A DNA stretch of 64,000 nt, from the NCBI RefSeq assembly GCF_016862275.1, contig NZ_BOMQ01000008.1, forward strand, positions 372,001-436,000, read 5' to 3'. A program made the position numbers and the translations under genes. Under the pieces are notes generated by a model. That model did not search any database, was not told the origin of the DNA, and was given only the letters and a program-made list of their open reading frames with translations. Below, piece after piece: positions 56,510 to 64,000 of the stretch. How positions within the stretch are numbered: the stretch's first letter is position 1; every line of letters begins with the position of its first letter. Source of the DNA: Actinoplanes nipponensis (GTDB taxonomy: Bacteria > Actinomycetota > Actinomycetes > Mycobacteriales > Micromonosporaceae).

Positions 56510-57763
56510 GTGACCGATTTCCCCGACGACTTCCTGTGGGGCAGCGCGACGTCGGCCCACCAGGTCGAGGGCGGCAACACCAACAACGACTGGTGGGACT
56601 TCGAACACGACCCGGCCACCGCGGCGCGCGAGTCGTCCGGCGACGGCATCGACCACTATCACCGCTACGGCGAGGATTTCGCCTTGCTGGCCGCCCTGGG
56701 ACACAACGCGCACCGGCTCTCGGTGGAGTGGTCGCGCATCGAGCCGGCGCCGGGGGAGTTCAGCCACGCCGCGCTCGGCCACTACCGGCGGGTGCTGAGC
56801 GCGCTCCGCGACCAGGGCCTGACCGCCTTCGTCACGCTGCACCACTTCACCCTGCCGCGCTGGTTCGCCGCCCGGGGCGGCTGGCTCGCGCCGGACGCCG
56901 CGGCGGTCTTCGGCCGCTTCAGCGCCCGGGTCGCGGCCACGCTGGGCGACCTCATGCCGTACGTCTGCACCATCAACGAACCGCAGATGGTCGCCCTGCA
57001 CGGCTACCTCGAGGGCTACCACCCGCCGGGCCTGACCAACCCGGTGCTGTGGCGGCGGGCCGGCGAGGCCCTGCTCGCGGCCCATGTCGCCGGGGTGCGG
57101 GCCGTCCGCGCCGAGGCCGGCAGCCGCGTCGGCCTGGCCGTGCAACTGCCGCTGCTCGCGCCGGCCCGCGACGACGCGGCCTGCCGGACGCTGTACGAGG
57201 TCATGCGCCACGAGATCGTCGACCGGTACCTCGACAACCTCACCGGTCCGGACGCCGGGGACTGGCTCGGTGTGCAGTACTACCGCCGACAATGGGTCGA
57301 CCCGGCCGCCCCCGCCCTGTTCGCCCCGCCGCCGCCGGGCACCCCGACCACCCAGATGGGCTGGGCCGTCCATCCCGACGGGCTGCGCCAGATGCTGCAC
57401 CGCGCCGCCCGCACCGGACTGCCGCTGGTCGTCACCGAGAACGGCATCGCCACCACCGACGACACCGAGCGCGTCGACTATCTGAGAACCCACCTCGCCG
57501 CGCTCGCCCGGGCCCGCGCCGAAGGCGTCGACGTGCGCGGCTACCTGCACTGGTCGGCCTTCGACAACTTCGAGTGGAGCGAGGGCGGCCGGCCCCGGTT
57601 CGGGCTCGTCGCGGTCGACCGGGACCACGATTTCGCCCGCACGCCCAAGCCGAGCGCTCACGCCTTGGCCCGGGTCGCCCGCACGGGGCGGCTGGATGCG
57701 CTGCTCGACCAGCCGACTCCGCACGCCGACGCGCCCCGGCGACCCTCCGTCCGTCATCGATAG
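56510..57763 (+). CDS. GH1 beta-glucosidase
   Basis: 417 aa from GTG 56510, no signal peptide. GH1 marks: FLWGSATSAHQVEGG at the start, acid/base Glu in CTINEPQ (about 155), nucleophile Glu in VVTENGI (about 309), and YLHWSAFDNFEW near the end. It should hydrolyse beta-glucosides in the cytoplasm. With rhamnosidases it suits rutinoside- or saponin-type glycosides in which rhamnose caps glucose. Confidence 0.95.
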   Translation: MTDFPDDFLWGSATSAHQVEGGNTNNDWWDFEHDPATAARESSGDGIDHYHRYGEDFALLAALGHNAHRLSVEWSRIEPAPGEFSHAALGHYRRVLSALRDQGLTAFVTLHHFTLPRWFAARGGWLAPDAAAVFGRFSARVAATLGDLMPYVCTINEPQMVALHGYLEGYHPPGLTNPVLWRRAGEALLAAHVAGVRAVRAEAGSRVGLAVQLPLLAPARDDAACRTLYEVMRHEIVDRYLDNLTGPDAGDWLGVQYYRRQWVDPAAPALFAPPPPGTPTTQMGWAVHPDGLRQMLHRAARTGLPLVVTENGIATTDDTERVDYLRTHLAALARARAEGVDVRGYLHWSAFDNFEWSEGGRPRFGLVAVDRDHDFARTPKPSAHALARVARTGRLDALLDQPTPHADAPRRPSVRHR

Positions 57764-57810
57764 CAGCGGAACCGGCATCGGCCACCGCTCCCACCGGAAA
57801 GGAACGTCGA

Positions 57811-60006
57811 GTGTCCTTCTCGTCACGCGCCTCCCTCGGGCGGCGAACATTGACCGTCGCGGTGGTCCTGGCCACCGGGCTCGCCGCGGCCCCCGCCGCG
57901 GCCGGCGCCTCCCCGGCGCGCTCCTGGCCGTCCTACGTCCTCGGCCCCCGCTCCGCTCAGGTCGAGCCGGTCCGGGCCGAGGCCCGCGGCGCGGTCAGCC
58001 GGCCCGAGGCCCTGGTGCGCCCGCACGGCCGCCCGGCGACGCTGACCACGACGGCCGGCCGGACCCCGGCCTCGGTCCTGCTCGACTTCGGCCGGGACGT
58101 CGCCGGGACGCCGTACCTGGACGTCGTCGGGGTCAGCGGGCCGGTCACCCTCCAGCTGGTCACCGGCGAGGCACGACAGTATCTGCGCCGGCCGGCCGCC
58201 ACCACGCTGACCGCCGCGGCCGACCCGGGCGCCCGGCAGATCACCGTCGCCTCCGCCGCGAGCCTCGAGGTCGGCAACACGATCACCGTCGGCGCGCAGA
58301 CGCGCACCATCACCGCCTTCGACACCGCAGCCGCCACCATCAGCCTCGACCGGCCGCTCGAGCAGGGCGCACCGGCCGGGACCGCCGTCACGACCTCGCC
58401 CGGCGCGCCCGCCTCCGACGAGGCGCCCGGACTGGCCGGCGTCGGCGGACCGGACAACCTGCCGGTCACCGGGCCCGGCCCGGTGACCGGCGGCTTCCAC
58501 GGCGGCTTCCGGTTCGTCCTGCTCACCCTCACCACCCCGGGCACCGTCGCACTGTCGGCCGCCCGGGTCGACTTCCAGGCGTACCGGGCCACGCCGCGCG
58601 ACTACCGCGGCTGGTTCCTCTCCAGCGACGACCAGCTCAACCGCATGTGGTACGCCGGCGCCTACACCGTGCAGCTCAACATGAAACCGGCCGGGCTCAA
58701 CGGCCTGCCGGACGCCCGCATCTACGACGGCGCCAAACGCGACCGCAGCATCTGGACCGGCGACCTGCTCGTGCAGGGACCGACCATCATCAACACGCTC
58801 GGCGACGTCGGCGCCGGCTACCTCAAGTCGTCGCTGGACGCGCTCTTCGCCACCCAGCGCGCCGACGGAGCCCTGCCCGGCTCGCCCGACTTCGCCAAGG
58901 GCCGCTCGCCGGCCGGGTTCCCGCTGTTCTACTCGAACAACTACTCCGGATACGGCGCCCGGGCCGCCATCGACTACTTCCGCTACACCGGCGACACCGC
59001 GTACATCACCTCGCTGCTGCCCGCCCTGCGCCGCGAGCTCGCCTACAACCAGAGCTTCCTGACCGCCGACAACCTGGTGGCCTCCAACGACCGGGACTTC
59101 TGGCAGGCCACCCAGACCGGCGCGGTCACCAAGTACAGCATCGACTATCACATCCTGCTGCGCGAGATGGCCTGGCTCGAACGCACCGTCGGCTCGGCCA
59201 CCGAGGCGGCCCGCTACGACGCCACGGCCGACGCCATCAAGTCCGCGGTCAACGCCGAACTGTGGAACCCGGCCCTCGGCGCGTACGGGCAGAGCACCGA
59301 CCACCCCGACGTGCTCGTCGAGGACGCCAACGCCCTCGCCCTGCAGTACGACTTCGTCCCGGCCGACCGCCGCGCGAGCGTGCTGTCGGCGCTGCGGAAG
59401 CTGTGGACGCCGTACGGGGCGATCCTCGGGCCCGGCCTGCAGGACCCGACCGGGCACACCATCGAACCGTTCGGCAACGGCATGGAGACCGCCGGCCGGT
59501 TCGCTGTCGACGACGTCGACGGCGCCCTGGCCCTCATGCGCCGCACCTGGGGACCGATGGTGGACCGGGCCAACCCGCTCTACACCGGCGCGCTGTGGGA
59601 GTTCAAGAACAGCGCGGGCGGCGTCAACCGGGCCTCGGCCAGCCTGGCCCACGGTTGGGCGGCGGCGCCCACCGTCCAGCTGACCCAGCAGATCCTCGGC
59701 GTCCAGCCGGTCGCCGCCGGGTACGCGACCTGGGCCATCCAGCCACGCCCGGGCCGCCTGGCCTGGGCGCAGGGCGTCGTGCCCACCCGGTACGGCGACA
59801 TCAGCGCCCGGTGGACCTCGCACCACCACCGCTTCGACCTGCACGTCTCGACCCCGAGGACCACCCGGGGAGCGGTCGCGGTGCCCGCCGGTGACCACAG
59901 CGTGGTGCTCGTCGACGGCCGCCCCGTCCGCACCGGGATCACCGACGGCTACGCGCGGCTGAGCCTGTCCGGTGGCACCCACACCATCACCGTCCGGCGC
60001 CGTTGA
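57811..60006 (+). CDS. Exported GH78-like alpha-L-rhamnosidase
   Basis: 731 aa from GTG 57811, with AAAGGAA upstream. An exported N-terminus with an arginine pair (GRRTLTVAVVLATGLAAAPA) may be a Sec or Tat signal. The middle has the six-hairpin catalytic region with GLPDARIYDGAKRDRSIWTGD, equivalent to the DERxxW region of GH78, and GYGARAAIDYFRYTGD, IEPFGNGMETAGRF and ASASLAHGWAAAPT. It likely trims rhamnosides outside the cell before uptake, as partner of the cytoplasmic GH78. The two share only the fold and are not recent duplicates. Confidence 0.83.
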   Translation: MSFSSRASLGRRTLTVAVVLATGLAAAPAAAGASPARSWPSYVLGPRSAQVEPVRAEARGAVSRPEALVRPHGRPATLTTTAGRTPASVLLDFGRDVAGTPYLDVVGVSGPVTLQLVTGEARQYLRRPAATTLTAAADPGARQITVASAASLEVGNTITVGAQTRTITAFDTAAATISLDRPLEQGAPAGTAVTTSPGAPASDEAPGLAGVGGPDNLPVTGPGPVTGGFHGGFRFVLLTLTTPGTVALSAARVDFQAYRATPRDYRGWFLSSDDQLNRMWYAGAYTVQLNMKPAGLNGLPDARIYDGAKRDRSIWTGDLLVQGPTIINTLGDVGAGYLKSSLDALFATQRADGALPGSPDFAKGRSPAGFPLFYSNNYSGYGARAAIDYFRYTGDTAYITSLLPALRRELAYNQSFLTADNLVASNDRDFWQATQTGAVTKYSIDYHILLREMAWLERTVGSATEAARYDATADAIKSAVNAELWNPALGAYGQSTDHPDVLVEDANALALQYDFVPADRRASVLSALRKLWTPYGAILGPGLQDPTGHTIEPFGNGMETAGRFAVDDVDGALALMRRTWGPMVDRANPLYTGALWEFKNSAGGVNRASASLAHGWAAAPTVQLTQQILGVQPVAAGYATWAIQPRPGRLAWAQGVVPTRYGDISARWTSHHHRFDLHVSTPRTTRGAVAVPAGDHSVVLVDGRPVRTGITDGYARLSLSGGTHTITVRRR

Positions 60007-60032
60007 CGCCACGCTCGACCGAAGGAGTTCCC

Positions 60033-61646
60033 ATGGAAAGCTCGCGGATGACCCGCCGAACGCTGCTCGGCGGATCACTGGCCACGGTCGCCGGGATTGC
60101 CGTGCCCCCGGCGGCACAGGCCCACGGCGGCCGGCGAAGCGACGTAGCCGCCACCCGCTACGGCAGGGTGCGGGGGCGACGGGAGGACGGCATCGTCAAG
60201 TTCCTGGGCGTGCCGTACGCGACGCCGCCGCTCGGCCGGCTCCGGTTCAAGGCGCCCCGGCCGCCGCAACGGTGGTCCGGCGTACGGGATGCCGTGGCCT
60301 TCCCCAACCCCGCCTTCCAGGCCGCCGGCGGCGAGATGGGCCCCACCGGCAACGGCCGGATGCCGGCGCCGGCCGAGGACTGCCTCTACCTCAACATCTG
60401 GACCCCCGCCGCCGACCGCAGGCGGCGCCCGGTGATGTTCTACAACCACGGCGGCGGCTACATGATCGGCTCCGGCTCCGCCACCGGGCAGGACGGCACC
60501 CACCTGGCGCAGCGCTACGACGTCGTGGTCGTCGAATCCAACCACCGCCTCGGCCTGCTGGGCTACCTGTGGCTCGGCGATCTCGCCGGCGGTGACTACG
60601 CGGCCAACCAGGGGATGCTCGACATCCTCGCCGCGCTGCGCTGGACCAGCGACAACATCGACAACTTCGGCGGCGACCCGGACAACATCATGGTCTGGGG
60701 CGAGAGCGGCGGCGGCGCCAAGACCGCGGCGGTCTACACCATGCCGGCCGCCGCCCGGCTGTTCCACAAGGCCTCCATCGAGAGCGCCGCGCCGCTGCGC
60801 TTCCCGACGCGCGACGGCGCCACCGCCCGCGCCGAGCGCACCCTGCGGCTGCTCGGCCTGAGCCGGGCCGAGATCCCGAGGCTGCACGACATCCCGGCGG
60901 CCCGGCTGCTGGAGGTCCAGCAGTCCGAGGCCGCCAACGGCGTGGCTCCCTGGGGCGACCCGGACCCGCTGCCCGGCTTCGGGGCCTTCGTCGATGGCCA
61001 CGTCATCCCGCGGCACCCGTTCGCCGACGGCGCCGCACCCTTCTCGGCCGGCAAGCCGCTGATGGTCGGCACCTGCCGCGACGAGACGGTGTTCTTCAGC
61101 CTCTTCGGCCCGCCCGACATCTTCCGGATCGACGAGGCCGGCCTGCGCAGCCGGCTCAGCGGCACGTACCAGGGCGCCGAGCTCGACCGCATCATCGCCA
61201 CCTTCCGCCGGTCCCGGCCGGGCGCGACGCCGGCCCAGCTCTACTTCGCCATCACCACCTCACCCATCTGGCGCGACGCGATCAAGATCGCGGAGGCCAA
61301 GGCGGCGCAGCACGCCGCGCCCGCGTTCATGTACCAGCTCGCCTACCCGGACCCGACCGTGGTACCCGGCACCGACTTCCCGCTCGGCTCGCCGCACGCC
61401 TCGGACATCCCGATCAAGTTCGCCAACGTCGGCGCCGGCGAGTTGGCGGGCAAGCGGGCGACCGCGCGGCACATGAGCGCGCTGTGGGCCGGTTTCGCCC
61501 GCACCGGCCGGCCCGGCGCGAACGGGGTGCCGCGCTGGCCCGCCTACACGCCGCGGGACCGGGCCACGATGTGGATCGACGCCGAGTGCAGGATCGTCCA
61601 CGACCCGGACCGGCGGGAGAGGCTGTACTGGAGCCATCGCGGCTGA
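60033..61646 (+). CDS. Exported type-B carboxylesterase
   Basis: 537 aa from ATG 60033 behind GAAGGAG. The N-terminus MTRRTLLGGSLATVAG is Tat-like and ends PAAQAHG. Type-B carboxylesterase marks are EDCLYLNIWTP, the oxyanion hole YNHGGGYMIGS, the nucleophile GESGGGAKT, and SPHASDIP with the C-terminal His. As last gene of the rhamnoside operon it may strip acyl groups (acetyl, coumaroyl, feruloyl) from decorated plant glycosides. Confidence 0.9.
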   Translation: MESSRMTRRTLLGGSLATVAGIAVPPAAQAHGGRRSDVAATRYGRVRGRREDGIVKFLGVPYATPPLGRLRFKAPRPPQRWSGVRDAVAFPNPAFQAAGGEMGPTGNGRMPAPAEDCLYLNIWTPAADRRRRPVMFYNHGGGYMIGSGSATGQDGTHLAQRYDVVVVESNHRLGLLGYLWLGDLAGGDYAANQGMLDILAALRWTSDNIDNFGGDPDNIMVWGESGGGAKTAAVYTMPAAARLFHKASIESAAPLRFPTRDGATARAERTLRLLGLSRAEIPRLHDIPAARLLEVQQSEAANGVAPWGDPDPLPGFGAFVDGHVIPRHPFADGAAPFSAGKPLMVGTCRDETVFFSLFGPPDIFRIDEAGLRSRLSGTYQGAELDRIIATFRRSRPGATPAQLYFAITTSPIWRDAIKIAEAKAAQHAAPAFMYQLAYPDPTVVPGTDFPLGSPHASDIPIKFANVGAGELAGKRATARHMSALWAGFARTGRPGANGVPRWPAYTPRDRATMWIDAECRIVHDPDRRERLYWSHRG

Positions 61647-61690
61647 TGTTCGCCTGCAGTGAACACCGGAAGACCGGAACCCTCCCCGAG

Positions 61691-61711
61691 GTTGAGCGCG
61701 ACATACTCAAC
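61691..61711. promoter_or_regulatory. HAIR element (HspR-binding inverted repeat) upstream of lon
   Basis: GTTGAGC, seven bases, ACTCAAC: a perfect inverted repeat that fits the HAIR consensus CTTGAGT-N7-ACTCAAG except for the outer bases. It sits 17 bp before the lon start. In Streptomyces HspR represses dnaK, clpB and lon through this element. Confidence 0.8.
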
Positions 61712-61727
61712 TTCTCGGAGGTACCGG

Positions 61728-64000
<2,273 letters not shown>

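Overview
The window is very GC-rich DNA with many GTG starts, four-base start/stop overlaps and a secretome rich in CBM13-tagged glycosidases. This points to a filamentous actinomycete. The Micromonosporaceae (Actinoplanes-like) is my best guess, but the genus cannot be fixed from sequence alone. I saw no rRNA, tRNA or CRISPR array.

1-20.7 kb: a compact biosynthetic gene cluster that I do not recognise as any described one. On the left are an AfsR/SARP-type regulator (cut by the window edge), a phosphotransferase, a HAD phosphatase and a T-C-A-T NRPS, all on the minus strand. Divergent from the NRPS is a tightly coupled plus-strand operon: a PurC (SAICAR synthetase)-like protein, a MazG-like pyrophosphohydrolase, a PHP phosphatase, an NAD-dependent epimerase, a DegT aminotransferase and an unknown protein. 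Facing it is a likely self-protection operon: an MccF/LD-carboxypeptidase-like S66 protein with an altered active site, a second phosphotransferase paralogous to the first, and an MFS exporter. An SDR and a LuxR regulator close the cluster, followed by a DUF7019-like/TPR gene pair. Two divergent promoter regions share a near-identical 16-bp element. A third carries four 11-bp direct repeats of PHO-box/SARP-box type. The gene set suggests an aminated sugar or nucleotide-like core carrying an amide-linked amino acid, made as phosphorylated intermediates, with amide hydrolysis, phosphorylation and export as protection. That product idea is inference.

21-31 kb: secreted plant-polysaccharide enzymes: GH10 xylanase-CBM2, a GH59 galactocerebrosidase-like enzyme-CBM13, a CE1 esterase-CBM13, CBM13-GH54 arabinofuranosidase and a beta-helix enzyme-CBM13. 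Two decayed IS110-type transposase fragments lie between two of them.

31-40 kb: a sugar uptake and oxidative catabolism locus: SDR, zinc dehydrogenase, ABC binding protein with two permeases, enolase-superfamily dehydratase, COG3618 lactonase, aldo/keto reductase and a GntR/FCD regulator. It best fits an L-fucose-type (or L-galactose/D-arabinose) oxidative pathway. A 15-bp element is shared between its divergent promoter and that of the beta-helix enzyme.

40-50 kb: a decayed stretch, a GT39-type membrane glycosyltransferase, an FkbM methyltransferase, a cis-prenyltransferase, two small exported proteins, a Bcr/CflA-type exporter and an XRE regulator. Two damaged genes follow: a VOC protein with an internal deletion and a frameshifted alpha/beta hydrolase.

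49.5-61.6 kb: a LacI regulator divergent from a rhamnoside-use operon: two ABC permeases, GH78 rhamnosidase, binding protein, GH1 beta-glucosidase, a second exported GH78-like enzyme and a type-B carboxylesterase, with several LacI-type palindromes. 61.7 kb to the end: Lon protease (3' end missing), preceded by a textbook HspR/HAIR inverted repeat.
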